A stretch of 64,000 nt of DNA from NCBI GenBank assembly GCA_021811235.1, contig JAJZPG010000016.1:1-64000 (forward strand), read 5' to 3'. Position 1 is the first letter of the stretch. The number at the start of each line of letters is the position of its first letter. Shown here one piece after another: positions 27,309 to 37,141 of this stretch. The position numbers and the translations under genes are program-made. A model generated the notes under the pieces. That model had not been told where the DNA came from, did not search any database, and saw only the letters and a list, made by a program, of their open reading frames with translations. Source of the stretch: Pseudomonadota bacterium. GTDB taxonomy: Bacteria; Pseudomonadota; Gammaproteobacteria; Burkholderiales; Thiobacillaceae.

Positions 27309-30086
27309 ATGTCCACCCCCCCTCGCATGCCTCGGCTGCTGCTGGCCTTGATCCTGGGCACCACCCTGCTGGCCGCCTGCGGCAAAGAAACCAGCGCGAC
27401 CCTGATCGGCGAAGCCAAGGCAAAGATCGCGGCGGGCGATTACAAGACGGCGATGATCCAGCTGAAGAACGCGCTGGCCGAAGACGAACACAATGCCGAA
27501 GCGCGTTTCGAGCTGGGCAAGCTCTACCTCGAGCAGCTTGATCTGCCCAGCGCGGAAAAGGAATTCCGGCGCGCCCGCGAGGCCGGCTATGCAGCGAGTG
27601 CCGTCAACCCGATGATTGCCCGCGCGCTCCTGGGCCAGCGCGAATTCGAGCGCATGCTCGACGAACTGCCGGTCCCCGCCGGCGGCGACACCGATGCGGT
27701 CACCCTGCTGGCCCTGCGGGCCACGGCCGAGCTGGGGCTCGGGCGCAAGGAAGACGCCCGCAAAACCCTGGCGCGTGCGCAGCAGGCGGCCCCGGACAAT
27801 CCAGAGGTGCAGCTTGCACTGGCCCAGCTGGCGCTCGCCGACGGCGATGTGGACAAGGCCCTGCAAGCGCTCGACCAGGGACTGCGCATCGATCCGCAGC
27901 ACCGTGACAGCCTGCTGCTGAAAGGTGACGTGCTGCACGCTACCGGGAAATCCGCCGAGGCGGCTGCGGCCTATCGCGAGGTCCTGCGGTTAGCGCCCCG
28001 CCACACCAACGCCCGCCTGGCACTCGCGGGCATCGCCATCGCGGGGAACCAGTTGGCCGAGGCACGCAAGGAAGTCGACGCCGCGTTGAAAATCACGCCC
28101 AACAGCCTGCAGGGGCGCTACCTTCAGGCGCTGGTCGACTTTCGCGAAAAGAAAACCGAACAGGCGCGCGACCACCTGGCAGCGGTGCTGAGGAGTGCCC
28201 CCGACTTCGCACCCGCCTTGCTGCTGGGCGGCGCCATCGAATACGCGTTGGGCAATCTGCAGACCGCCGAGGCTCACCTCAACAAGGTGGTCAAGGCTGC
28301 GCCGAACAACGTGTACGCGCTGCGGCTGCTGGCCGCCTCGCAACTGCGTCTGGGCCGGCCCGACGATGCGGCTCGCACGCTGGCGCCGGCACTGCGCACG
28401 GCAGGCCAGGATGCCGGCGTATTGATCGTCGCCGGCGAAATCGCGCTGGCCAAACGGGACTTCGCCCAGGCCTCGGCGTATTTCGAACAGGCATCCCTGC
28501 GCTCGCCCGACAGCGCCGCCATCCGTACCGAACTCGGCATTTCCCGGCTGGCTCAGGGCGACAACCGCGCCCTCACCGATCTGCAGGCAGCGGCCGGCAT
28601 GGAGAATTCCGGCAGCCGGGCCGACACCTTCCTCATCCTCAATCAGCTGGAAACCAAGCAGTACGACGCGGCCCTCGCCAGCATCGCTGCGCTGGAGAAG
28701 AAACAGGGCAGCAATCCGCTCATCTGGAACTATCGCGGCGCGGCTTTTCTGGGCAAGCAGGACGCCGCGCGTGCGCGCGACAGCTTTGGCCAAGCGCTCA
28801 AACTCGATCCCGCATTTTTCCCCGCCGCCGCCAACCTCGCACAGCTCGACCTGAAGGACAAGCAACCCGCGGCCGCGCGTCAGCGCTTCGAAGGCATCCT
28901 CAAGGCCGACCCCAAGCATCTCAACGCCATGCTCGCGCTGGCCGACCTGGGGCTGCGCAACCAGGATGAAAAAACCTACCTGAGCTGGCTGGACAAGGCC
29001 TCCGCGGCCCATCCCCAGGCACTGCAGCCACGTGTGGCGCTGGCGCGCTATCTACTCGCCAAAGGGGACAAAACCAAGGCGCTCGCCGCCGCACGCGAGG
29101 CGGTCAACGCCCAACCCGACAATCCCGCCGCGCTCGATCTTCTCGGCACCACTCAACTGGGATTGGGGGACACCGCCAACGCGCTGGGCAGTTACCGCAA
29201 GCTGGTCGAACTTCTACCCCGCCAAGCCGCACCGCTGCTCAAGCTGGCCACGGCGCAGATCGTCGCCAAGGATCTGGTCTCCGCCCGCAAGACCTTGCAG
29301 GAGGCCTTGCAGATCCAGCCTGATTTTCTCGACGCCCAGCTGATGTTGGGGGGTATCGAGATTCAAAGCGCACGCCATGACGATGCGCTCAAGCTCGCCA
29401 AGCAGGTGCAGAAACAGCACCCCGGCAACCCCGACGGTTTCACGCTTGAAGGCGACACCGCCTTCGCGCGCAAGGATTATCCGACCGCGCTCGCTGCCTT
29501 CGAGCGTGCGCACAAACTGGCTCCCTCCGGCGCACTGCTGATTCGCCAACTGCAGGTCTTCGCCGCCACCCAGCGCACCGAAGAAGGCGAAAAACGGCTC
29601 GCCGACTGGCTGGCAGCCCACCCGCAGGACGCCAGCACCCGTGCCGTCCTTGCCGAAAGCCTGCTCAAGCGCAAGCAGCATGCTGCCGCCGTAGAACAGT
29701 ACCTGCTGTTGAACAAGAGCAATCCCGGCAATCTTCTCATCCTCAACAACCTGGCCTGGGCGCTGTTCGAGGCCAAGGATGCGCGCGCGGCCACGTACGC
29801 GCAGCAAGCCCTGAAGCTGAAGCCCGACAACGCCTCCGTGCTCGACACTTACGGATGGATCCTGGCCAACTCGGGCAAGCCGGACCAGGGCCTGCAGCAC
29901 CTGCGGAAGGCCAGTGCAGCCGCACCGGACGATGCCGACATCCAATGGCACATGGCGTATGCCCTCTACCTGGCCGGCGATCACAAAAGGGCATTGCGTG
30001 AGCTCAAGAGCCTGCTGGATGGGGGAAGTCGTTTCAGCAGCATGGACGCCGCCCGGAAGCTATATTCCCAACTCTCTACGCGCTAA
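27309..30086 (+). CDS. prsT: XrtA/PEP-CTERM system TPR-repeat lipoprotein PrsT
   Basis: PrsT is an envelope TPR protein found beside prsK/prsR; its biochemical role is not established. The 925-residue product starts with a lipoprotein signal and lipobox (LGTTLLAACGKE) and then consists of TPR-like helical repeats of about 34 residues almost to the C-terminus (for example AKIAAGDYKTAMIQLKNALA and ALLLGGAIEYALGNLQTAEA). It begins 46 bp after prsR behind a TGGAGAGA ribosome site. No separate sigma-54 element was seen in the short gap. A second, related copy follows immediately. Confidence 0.9.
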   Translation: MSTPPRMPRLLLALILGTTLLAACGKETSATLIGEAKAKIAAGDYKTAMIQLKNALAEDEHNAEARFELGKLYLEQLDLPSAEKEFRRAREAGYAASAVNPMIARALLGQREFERMLDELPVPAGGDTDAVTLLALRATAELGLGRKEDARKTLARAQQAAPDNPEVQLALAQLALADGDVDKALQALDQGLRIDPQHRDSLLLKGDVLHATGKSAEAAAAYREVLRLAPRHTNARLALAGIAIAGNQLAEARKEVDAALKITPNSLQGRYLQALVDFREKKTEQARDHLAAVLRSAPDFAPALLLGGAIEYALGNLQTAEAHLNKVVKAAPNNVYALRLLAASQLRLGRPDDAARTLAPALRTAGQDAGVLIVAGEIALAKRDFAQASAYFEQASLRSPDSAAIRTELGISRLAQGDNRALTDLQAAAGMENSGSRADTFLILNQLETKQYDAALASIAALEKKQGSNPLIWNYRGAAFLGKQDAARARDSFGQALKLDPAFFPAAANLAQLDLKDKQPAAARQRFEGILKADPKHLNAMLALADLGLRNQDEKTYLSWLDKASAAHPQALQPRVALARYLLAKGDKTKALAAAREAVNAQPDNPAALDLLGTTQLGLGDTANALGSYRKLVELLPRQAAPLLKLATAQIVAKDLVSARKTLQEALQIQPDFLDAQLMLGGIEIQSARHDDALKLAKQVQKQHPGNPDGFTLEGDTAFARKDYPTALAAFERAHKLAPSGALLIRQLQVFAATQRTEEGEKRLADWLAAHPQDASTRAVLAESLLKRKQHAAAVEQYLLLNKSNPGNLLILNNLAWALFEAKDARAATYAQQALKLKPDNASVLDTYGWILANSGKPDQGLQHLRKASAAAPDDADIQWHMAYALYLAGDHKRALRELKSLLDGGSRFSSMDAARKLYSQLSTR

Positions 30087-30128
30087 GCTTTGCAGACGGG
30101 TGGACAGCCCGATTACGAGGATTCGACC

Positions 30129-32924
30129 ATGATCGTTGATGCATCCCCTTCCCCGCTTCGTACGGCGCTGATCACCTCGGCCGTCCTGCTCGCGCTCGCT
30201 TCGCTGCAAGGATGCAACGGCGAGTCGAACCTGTCCGCCGAAGAGCACATCGAGCGCGCCAAGGACATGGAGGCGAACGGGAACCTCAGGGGCATGGTCA
30301 TCCAGCTCAAGAACGCCATCCAGAAATCGCCGGACAATCCCCAAGCCCGCCTGATGCTCGGCGAGGCCTACCTGGAATTCAAGCAGGCCGACAATGCGAT
30401 CAAGGAACTCTCGCAGGCCCGCAAGCTCGGCGTGGGCGAGGCCACGATCAAGCCCCTGATGGGCGAGGCCCTGATCCAGAGCAAGGAATACCAGCGCGTC
30501 CTGGACGAGATCCAGACCTCGGACAACGATTCGCCCCGCAACCGTGCCCGTGTCATGCAATTGCGGGCCGACGCCCTGCTCGGTTTGCGCAAGTATCCCG
30601 AAGGCTGCGCACTGTTCAGCGAATCCCTCCAGGTCGATCCGCAGTGGCACAAGGCGCTGATCGGCGTCGCCGGTTGCGAATACGCCCAGGGTCACGTCGG
30701 CCCCGCTCGCGACGCGTTGATCAAGGCGACCCAGATTGCCCCCCACTCCGTCGACAGCTGGATCTCGCTCGGCAAGCTCGAGCGCAACGAGAACCGGCCC
30801 GCGGAAGCGCGCAAAGCCCTGGATCGCGCGCTCAAGGCCAACAGTGCCGATCTGGATGCGCTCGTCGAACACGCCTCCCTGCTGGTATCGCAGAAGGACT
30901 TCAAGGCCGCGGCCAAAGATGCCGAGCGCATCCAGACCCTCTATCCCAAACATTTTCTGGGCGAGTACCTGCAGGCCCTGATCGCTTTCAACGAACGGAA
31001 AGTGGACGTCGCAAACGACCACATTGCCAAGGCCTTGCAGATCGCGCCCAGCCATTTGCCCAGCCTGCTGCTGAGCGGCGCCATTGAATACGCCCTCGGC
31101 AACATGCGGACGGCGGAAACGCAGCTCAACCGGGTCTTGCTGAACTGGCCGCACAATACCTATGCGACCCGCCTGCTGGCCGCCGCGCAATTGAACCAGG
31201 GGCGCGTCGACGATGCCGCCAAGACCATCGAGAAAGCGAACCCCGATGGCTCTGAAGACGTCGCCATCCGCCTGCTGGCGGGCGAAATTGCATATGGCCG
31301 CAAGCAATACGACGCCGCCGCGCGTCATTTCGAGAAAGCGGTCGCGCTGCAACCCGGCGACGCCGCCATCCGCACGCAGCTGGCCAAGGCTCGCCTCGCC
31401 CAGGGCGACGACCGGGGCACCGCCGATCTGCGCGCAGCCAGCGCCATGGATGCGCAATGGCAGGGCGCCGACCGGGCCTTGATTCTCGATCAGATCCGCA
31501 ACCGCCAGTTCGATGCCGCGCTGCAAAGCATCGCCGCTTTGGAGAAAAAAACGCCCAACAGTCCGCAGACCTGGAATTTGCGTGGCCTGGTCTACCTGAG
31601 CCAACAAAACTATCCCAAGGCACGCGAGAACTTCGAGAAGGCGCTCGAACTCGACCCCGTCCACCTTCCTTCCTTGGCCAATCTGGCCGAGCTCGACCTG
31701 CACGACAACAAGCCGGAAGCGGCCAAGGCCCGTCTCGAAACGGTCCTCAAGACCGATCCATCCAATCTGAGCGCCTTGCTGGGCCTCGCCGCCCTGGCGG
31801 ACCGCGCAGGCAATCGCAAGGAGCAGCTGGCCCGCCTGGAACAGGCCCACAAGAGCGCCCCCCAGGCGCTCCAGCCGCTCATCCTGCTGAGCAATTTCCA
31901 CTTGGCGCGGGGCGACAGTGCCAAGGCGCTGGTGTTTGCCCGCCAGGCCAACGACGCGTATCCGGATCATGCCGCGGCGCTGAACACGCTGGGCACGGTC
32001 CAGCTGGCCTCCGGCGATAACGACAACGCTTTGTCCACCTTCAAGAAACTGGCGGAAGTCGCCCCGCAATCCGCCGAGGCCAAGCTGTCGCTGGCCCGCG
32101 CCCAACTCGCCAACAAGCAGGCGAGCGCGGCACGCGCTTCGCTGCTCAAGGCCCGCGAACTGGCGCCCAATAACATTGCGGTACGGGATGCCTTGCTGCA
32201 GCTGGAGTTGTCGGAACGCAAATTCGATGCCGCCCTGCAGCTTGCCCGCCAGATCGAATCCGATCAGCCCAAGTCACCGCTTGGCTACGAACGCGAAGGC
32301 GATATCCGGGTCGCCCAAGGGCAGGCCGCGCAAGCCGTACCCCTCTACGAACAGGCCCTTAGCCACAGGCAGTCTTCCGCTGGGGCGATCAAGCTGTTCC
32401 GCGCATTGCATTTCTCCGGCAATACCCGGCGGGTCGACGAACAGCTCGCGGGCTGGCTCAAGCAACATCCGCAGGACAGTCTGGTACGCGCCTATGCTGC
32501 CGAGTATTACCTGGTTACCGGACGCAATCGCAATGCCATCGCCCAGTACGAATACCTGGTTCGAATCGAACCCGACCGGGCAAACTACCTGAACAACCTG
32601 GCCACGCTGTACCAGCTGGAGCGCGACAAGCGCGCCCAGGCCACCGCGGAACGTGCCCTCAAGCTGGCCCCCAATGCGCCCGGCATCCAGGATACGCTGG
32701 GCTGGATACTGGTCGAGAAAGGCGAAGTGCCGGCCGGGCTTGCATGGCTGAAGAAAGCCGTCTCTGCCGCACCGCGTGCTGCGTCGGTACGCTATCACTA
32801 TGCCGTCGCCCTGGCACGCAATGGCGAGACCCGTCAGGCCCAGAAGGAATTGCAGGGCCTGCTGGCCACCCAGCCCCATTTCCCGGAAGCCGAAGCCGCA
32901 CGCAAACTGCTGGCGACGCTGTAA
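30129..32924 (+). CDS. Second PrsT-like TPR-repeat lipoprotein (tandem paralogue)
   Basis: A 931-residue paralogue of the upstream prsT. The ATG at 30129 places a lipobox at LALASLQGCNGE; the longer upstream frame lacks a signal and was rejected. The two proteins correspond along their length. For example GAIEYALGNMRTAETQLNRV here matches GAIEYALGNLQTAEAHLNKV in the first copy, and the opening MVIQLKNAIQKSPDNPQARL matches MIQLKNALAEDEHNAEAR. Divergence is considerable, so the duplication is not recent. Gap to the first copy is 42 bp, indicating co-transcription. Function unknown. Confidence 0.87.
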   Translation: MIVDASPSPLRTALITSAVLLALASLQGCNGESNLSAEEHIERAKDMEANGNLRGMVIQLKNAIQKSPDNPQARLMLGEAYLEFKQADNAIKELSQARKLGVGEATIKPLMGEALIQSKEYQRVLDEIQTSDNDSPRNRARVMQLRADALLGLRKYPEGCALFSESLQVDPQWHKALIGVAGCEYAQGHVGPARDALIKATQIAPHSVDSWISLGKLERNENRPAEARKALDRALKANSADLDALVEHASLLVSQKDFKAAAKDAERIQTLYPKHFLGEYLQALIAFNERKVDVANDHIAKALQIAPSHLPSLLLSGAIEYALGNMRTAETQLNRVLLNWPHNTYATRLLAAAQLNQGRVDDAAKTIEKANPDGSEDVAIRLLAGEIAYGRKQYDAAARHFEKAVALQPGDAAIRTQLAKARLAQGDDRGTADLRAASAMDAQWQGADRALILDQIRNRQFDAALQSIAALEKKTPNSPQTWNLRGLVYLSQQNYPKARENFEKALELDPVHLPSLANLAELDLHDNKPEAAKARLETVLKTDPSNLSALLGLAALADRAGNRKEQLARLEQAHKSAPQALQPLILLSNFHLARGDSAKALVFARQANDAYPDHAAALNTLGTVQLASGDNDNALSTFKKLAEVAPQSAEAKLSLARAQLANKQASAARASLLKARELAPNNIAVRDALLQLELSERKFDAALQLARQIESDQPKSPLGYEREGDIRVAQGQAAQAVPLYEQALSHRQSSAGAIKLFRALHFSGNTRRVDEQLAGWLKQHPQDSLVRAYAAEYYLVTGRNRNAIAQYEYLVRIEPDRANYLNNLATLYQLERDKRAQATAERALKLAPNAPGIQDTLGWILVEKGEVPAGLAWLKKAVSAAPRAASVRYHYAVALARNGETRQAQKELQGLLATQPHFPEAEAARKLLATL

Positions 32925-33121
32925 CTGGCGGATTTCTGGTCTATCAGGCGGCTCGCCGCCAGGGCCCGGCTGGGCCTACCGGAGCAGTCCGCGCCTTCGT
33001 CCCTTCTGCTTTCCCCTCCACCCCTGCCCCCGCCGGAGGCATGGGCGCCATTCTCCCGGGACGGGCTGTAAAAAAAACCGGCACCCCGTTCTGCTCGCCT
33101 CCACCAGGACTATTGCCCATA

Positions 33122-33149
33122 AAAAAGCCCGGCCTAGGCCGGGCTTTTT
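33122..33149. terminator. Bidirectional palindromic terminator
   Basis: A perfect palindrome, AAAAAGCCCGGCCT followed by its complement, with five As and five Ts at the ends. It lies between convergent genes (second prsT and the PEP-CTERM gene) and should terminate both transcripts. The rest of the gap 32925-33171 holds nothing I can identify. Confidence 0.88.
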
Positions 33150-33171
33150 ACTGCAAGACGTCTGAAGACGC

Positions 33172-33951
33172 TCAGGCAGCCTTGCGACGGCGGGCCATCA
33201 CGCCCAGACCGGTCAGACCGATGCCGAGCAGTGCGAGGCTGCCAGGTTCCGGCACGAACACCGCGCTGAAGTCGCCGTTGATGGGCTGGGTGCCCGCGAC
33301 CACGAAGCTGTCGAAGTCGCCGTCGACGTTCACGCGGATGTAGAAGGGATCGGGGGACGTGAAGTAGGACGTGCCATCCGGATCTTCCAGGGTGAAGTCG
33401 GTGAAGATGAGGTCGAAGAAGCCACCCACCCCAGCCACGAGAACGCCGGTTCCCTTCGAAATGGTCGTGGAGCTCGCGATGAGGTAGTCGTCACCGGCGT
33501 TGGCCAGAGCAACCGCACCCGGTGCCGAACCCGGCAGGGTCTTGCCCGTATTCAGATCCGGGTCGATGTACAGGTTGAAGTTGGCCGACGTGAAGGTGAA
33601 GGTGGTCAGGCCGCCACCCAGCACCGAGAAGGTACCGGCGCCATCGAACAGCGCATACATGCCGTAGGTATTGTTGAGTTCGATCGGGGTGACGTTCGTC
33701 GCGCCGTCGTTGCTCAGGTACTGGCCGAAATCGCCGTAGGCGACGGTATTGAAGGTGCCAGCACCAAAGGTCACCACTTCGCTGTAGGCGCCATTGATTT
33801 TGTCAGCGGTGAACGTACCGCCGAGTCCTTCCACACTGCTTTCGTCAACCGTGAAGTCTTCCAATACAACGGCGCTCGCCGGCACGCTTGCCACACCGAG
33901 GCCAATGGCAACTGCGGCTGTCAGCAGCTTTGCATTGAACAAGTTAGTCAT
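33172..33951 (-). CDS. PEP-CTERM sorting domain-containing exported protein (second)
   Basis: A 259-residue exported protein with a signal peptide (LLTAAVAIGLGVASVPASA) and a C-terminal PEP-CTERM tail: VPEPGSLALLGIGLTGLGVM followed by ARRRKAA. The mature part is acidic, rich in Gly, Thr, Asp and Phe, with beta-strand character and no recognised enzyme motif. It has its own sigma-54 promoter and the 16-bp candidate PrsR box upstream. The thiF-like and acyltransferase genes lie upstream on the same strand, but the regulatory elements suggest separate transcription. Confidence 0.87.
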   Translation of the reverse strand: MTNLFNAKLLTAAVAIGLGVASVPASAVVLEDFTVDESSVEGLGGTFTADKINGAYSEVVTFGAGTFNTVAYGDFGQYLSNDGATNVTPIELNNTYGMYALFDGAGTFSVLGGGLTTFTFTSANFNLYIDPDLNTGKTLPGSAPGAVALANAGDDYLIASSTTISKGTGVLVAGVGGFFDLIFTDFTLEDPDGTSYFTSPDPFYIRVNVDGDFDSFVVAGTQPINGDFSAVFVPEPGSLALLGIGLTGLGVMARRRKAA

Positions 33952-34012
33952 GATGAATCTCCTTAGGGAAAGTCTGTATACAGCCGGCAGAAGTCCGGGC
34001 TGCCTACACTAG

Positions 34013-34028
34013 AGCATTCATCATGCCA
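34013..34028 (-). promoter_or_regulatory. Sigma-54 (-24/-12) promoter of second PEP-CTERM gene
   Basis: On the minus strand TGGCATGATGAATGCT has GG-N10-GC spacing and shares TGGCAT-N5-ATGCT with the prs operon promoter at 22360. It ends about 60 bp before the start codon at 33951. Confidence 0.72.
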
Positions 34029-34091
34029 GGAATTTTTATTCCTTATAAAACAATAGTTTGCAAATAAACCCACCTCCCACCACCCGCCTCA

Positions 34092-34107
34092 TGTAAAGTT
34101 TTCCGAC
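34092..34107 (-). promoter_or_regulatory. Candidate PrsR enhancer box upstream of second PEP-CTERM gene
   Basis: On the minus strand GTCGGAAAACTTTACA differs from the box at 6129-6144 at a single position. It lies about 65 bp upstream of the -24 element. Both copies sit on the coding-strand side of a PEP-CTERM gene, at enhancer distance. Confidence 0.55.
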
Positions 34108-34222
34108 ACCGAGAATCCCGGTATGAGGGCGCCCTGAACAGGACATATTCCCAGCCGTCCCTGGCTGCGTCTTGCCCCACGTTGTTGTGCGACTACGGTC
34201 TGGGCTGCGTCTCGGCCCGGAT

Positions 34223-35092
34223 TCAAGACCTGGTCATCGCAGCCAACTGGCGGCGGATGATGGCAAGGCCCAAGCGCTGCAAGGGGTGACGGTTGCCGCC
34301 GGGCCGCCAGCACTGTTTCAGCCGGCCGGTATAGGCATCGAACTGCAGACTGCGCGGCGCCGACACGACCCGGCCCCTGCCCAGCAACAGCTTCAGCGCC
34401 TCGGTACCCGCCATGCCTGCACATATCTGGCAGGCCAGTCCGGTCGAGGGCACGCGCTGCTTGGCGAAATCGATGATTTCGGGATAGGCCAGGTAGCCTC
34501 TATGCAACATCGCAGGGGCCAGTCCAATCAGGAAGCGGATGGGCCATTCTTCTTCCGGCCCGTCCTCCAGGCGAAAATAATCCTCGAAACTGGGGCCATC
34601 CGGCAAAAAATTGATCAGCGAGGCGCCCATGCCGAGGGGCACCGCAAAGGTGATGGGAATGCCCCGCCGGCGGCAGGCATCATAGACTAGGCGGCGAGCC
34701 GAGAACACGAAATAGTCGAGGCCGTCGACATAGATATCGACGCCCTCCAGAAAGGCGTCGACATTGTGGGGCTGCACGCCTTCAGCGAATACCTTGATAT
34801 CGAGTTCGGGATTGATGTCGCGGGCCAGTTCCGTCATGACCTCAACCTTGTCCCGCCCCAGGCTGGCCATGCTGGCGCCCGCCTGGCGGTTGAAGTTGAC
34901 CAGATCGAACTGGTCGAGATCGGCCAGATGGAAGCGGCCGATGCCGAGACGCGCCAAGGTCAGCAGATGGACGCCGCCGGCGCCGCCCAGGCCGGCAATG
35001 GCCACTCTCTTGCCGCGCAGCCGCGCCTGCTCGTCCGGCGTGAGCCAGCCCAGGTTGCGGCTGAACGCCTCGTTGTAATCGAATGTCCGCAC
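34223..35092 (-). CDS. ThiF/HesA/MoeB-type E1-like adenylyltransferase
   Basis: E1-like enzymes adenylate the C-terminal carboxylate of a ubiquitin-fold protein or peptide. From GTG 35092 the 289-residue protein has the Rossmann loop AGLGGAGGVHLL (residues 33-44), the acidic LADLDQFDLVNFNRQAG containing the adenylation Arg, and DGLDYFVFSARRLVYDACR. Only one CxxC pair (CQIC) is evident of the two seen in MoeB-type zinc sites. The reading frame is open further upstream, but that part lies inside the acyltransferase gene; CTG at 35107 is another possible start. The gene follows the acyltransferase directly. No ubiquitin-fold partner is visible nearby. Confidence 0.8.
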   Translation of the reverse strand: MRTFDYNEAFSRNLGWLTPDEQARLRGKRVAIAGLGGAGGVHLLTLARLGIGRFHLADLDQFDLVNFNRQAGASMASLGRDKVEVMTELARDINPELDIKVFAEGVQPHNVDAFLEGVDIYVDGLDYFVFSARRLVYDACRRRGIPITFAVPLGMGASLINFLPDGPSFEDYFRLEDGPEEEWPIRFLIGLAPAMLHRGYLAYPEIIDFAKQRVPSTGLACQICAGMAGTEALKLLLGRGRVVSAPRSLQFDAYTGRLKQCWRPGGNRHPLQRLGLAIIRRQLAAMTRS

Positions 35093-35103
35093 GCCGTTCA
35101 GGA

Positions 35104-35886
35104 TCAGCTTTCCTCGCGCAACAAACGCCCGAGGATGCCCTCCTGGTCGTGCGCCGAGAAAAAGTAGGGGTACAGGCTGCGATCCTTGACGCTTTTGCCC
35201 TTGCCGCCGAGCTCCTCTATGCGCTGGCGCATGTACTCCAATTCCAGGTGCATCAGCACGACGGGGAAGTTGACCCGGTTGTTCATCCGCTCCTCGCCGA
35301 GTTGTCTGAAACCCAGCATTCTTTCGTAGAAGGCCTTGTGGCGGGGCACGATTTCGATGATGGCGTCGGTGCATTCATGAATGACGCCATACAGATAGGC
35401 AATATGGATCAGGCTCGCCAGCAACTGCTTGGAACCGATATTTTCATCGATAGCCAGTTTGCTGAGTTCGCCGACCCGGCGGCCCTGGGCGCGCAGGGTA
35501 TCGATTTCAGGCTTGTAGATTTCGTCGGCCAGCATGCCTTCTTCGGAATCGTAGCCGACCGTGACGGTCCCGACGATTTTCTCCTGATGGAACGACAGGA
35601 TGGTGATGCGATTGGGGTATTTCTTCAGTTGCGCCTTGGGAAAGCCGCGCCAGGCGTAACGCTTCTGCACCAGCATGCTGGCGCTGTTGAATATCTCGTC
35701 CTGCTGCGCGAAACGCAGCTTGAAGAGCTTCTCGCCCAAGCGTTCTTCCTGTGTTTCGGAATCCCCCTCGGACAGCGGGCTCAGATCCTTGAGGCGGTAG
35801 GGAGACTCGAAGCTGATGATGGTTTTATCGAAATCATCAGCAATGCTCCGGCCACGCCCGATCAATTTGCTCAAACTCAGCGTCAC
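35104..35886 (-). CDS. FeeM-type N-acyl amino acid synthase / PEP-CTERM-exosortase-associated acyltransferase
   Basis: A 260-residue GNAT-like acyltransferase resembling FeeM (long-chain N-acyl amino acid synthase) and the acyltransferase family that co-occurs with exosortase/PEP-CTERM systems. The core includes KYPNRITILSFHQEKIVGTV, then EIDTLRAQGRRVGELSKLAI and VPRHKAFYERMLGFR, which together look like the acetyl-CoA-type fold used with acyl-ACP. A PEP-CTERM gene two genes downstream supports the association. It sits between hemB (67 bp upstream) and the thiF-like gene on the same strand. The acyl-accepting substrate is not evident. Confidence 0.75.
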   Translation of the reverse strand: MTLSLSKLIGRGRSIADDFDKTIISFESPYRLKDLSPLSEGDSETQEERLGEKLFKLRFAQQDEIFNSASMLVQKRYAWRGFPKAQLKKYPNRITILSFHQEKIVGTVTVGYDSEEGMLADEIYKPEIDTLRAQGRRVGELSKLAIDENIGSKQLLASLIHIAYLYGVIHECTDAIIEIVPRHKAFYERMLGFRQLGEERMNNRVNFPVVLMHLELEYMRQRIEELGGKGKSVKDRSLYPYFFSAHDQEGILGRLLREES

Positions 35887-35953
35887 CTTGGGCTCCTGAC
35901 TCGGCGGAAAACGACTCCCGCCTGTTTCTTATCGGCTTGGCCGACATGAAAAT

Positions 35954-37012
<1,059 letters not shown>

Positions 37013-37019
37013 CTACTCT

Positions 37020-37127
37020 TTACAGCAGACGGTCCTGTACCGTCTCCCGCTTCTCCTCCCTGAGCGGGATGCCTTAATCCCCTTAAGGCATTTTTCGCCC
37101 CGATCCCTCCCTTGGTCGGGGCTTTTT
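37020..37127 (+). ncRNA. Candidate small RNA with anti-Shine-Dalgarno hairpin loops
   Basis: Four consecutive perfect hairpins lie in the gap between two minus-strand genes: 37027-37045 (7 bp), 37045-37069 (7 bp, loop TCTCCTCCCT), 37069-37091 (9 bp, loop TCCCC, followed by TTTT) and 37097-37122 (7 bp, loop with CCCTCCC, followed by TTTTT). The T-runs are on the plus strand only, so the RNA would be transcribed left to right. C-rich loops complementary to ribosome-binding sites recall the Neisseria sibling sRNAs. No clear promoter was found, so the 5' end is a guess. It could instead be two tandem terminators with no independent RNA. Confidence 0.5.
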
Positions 37128-37141
37128 GTTGCCCGCCTTTC

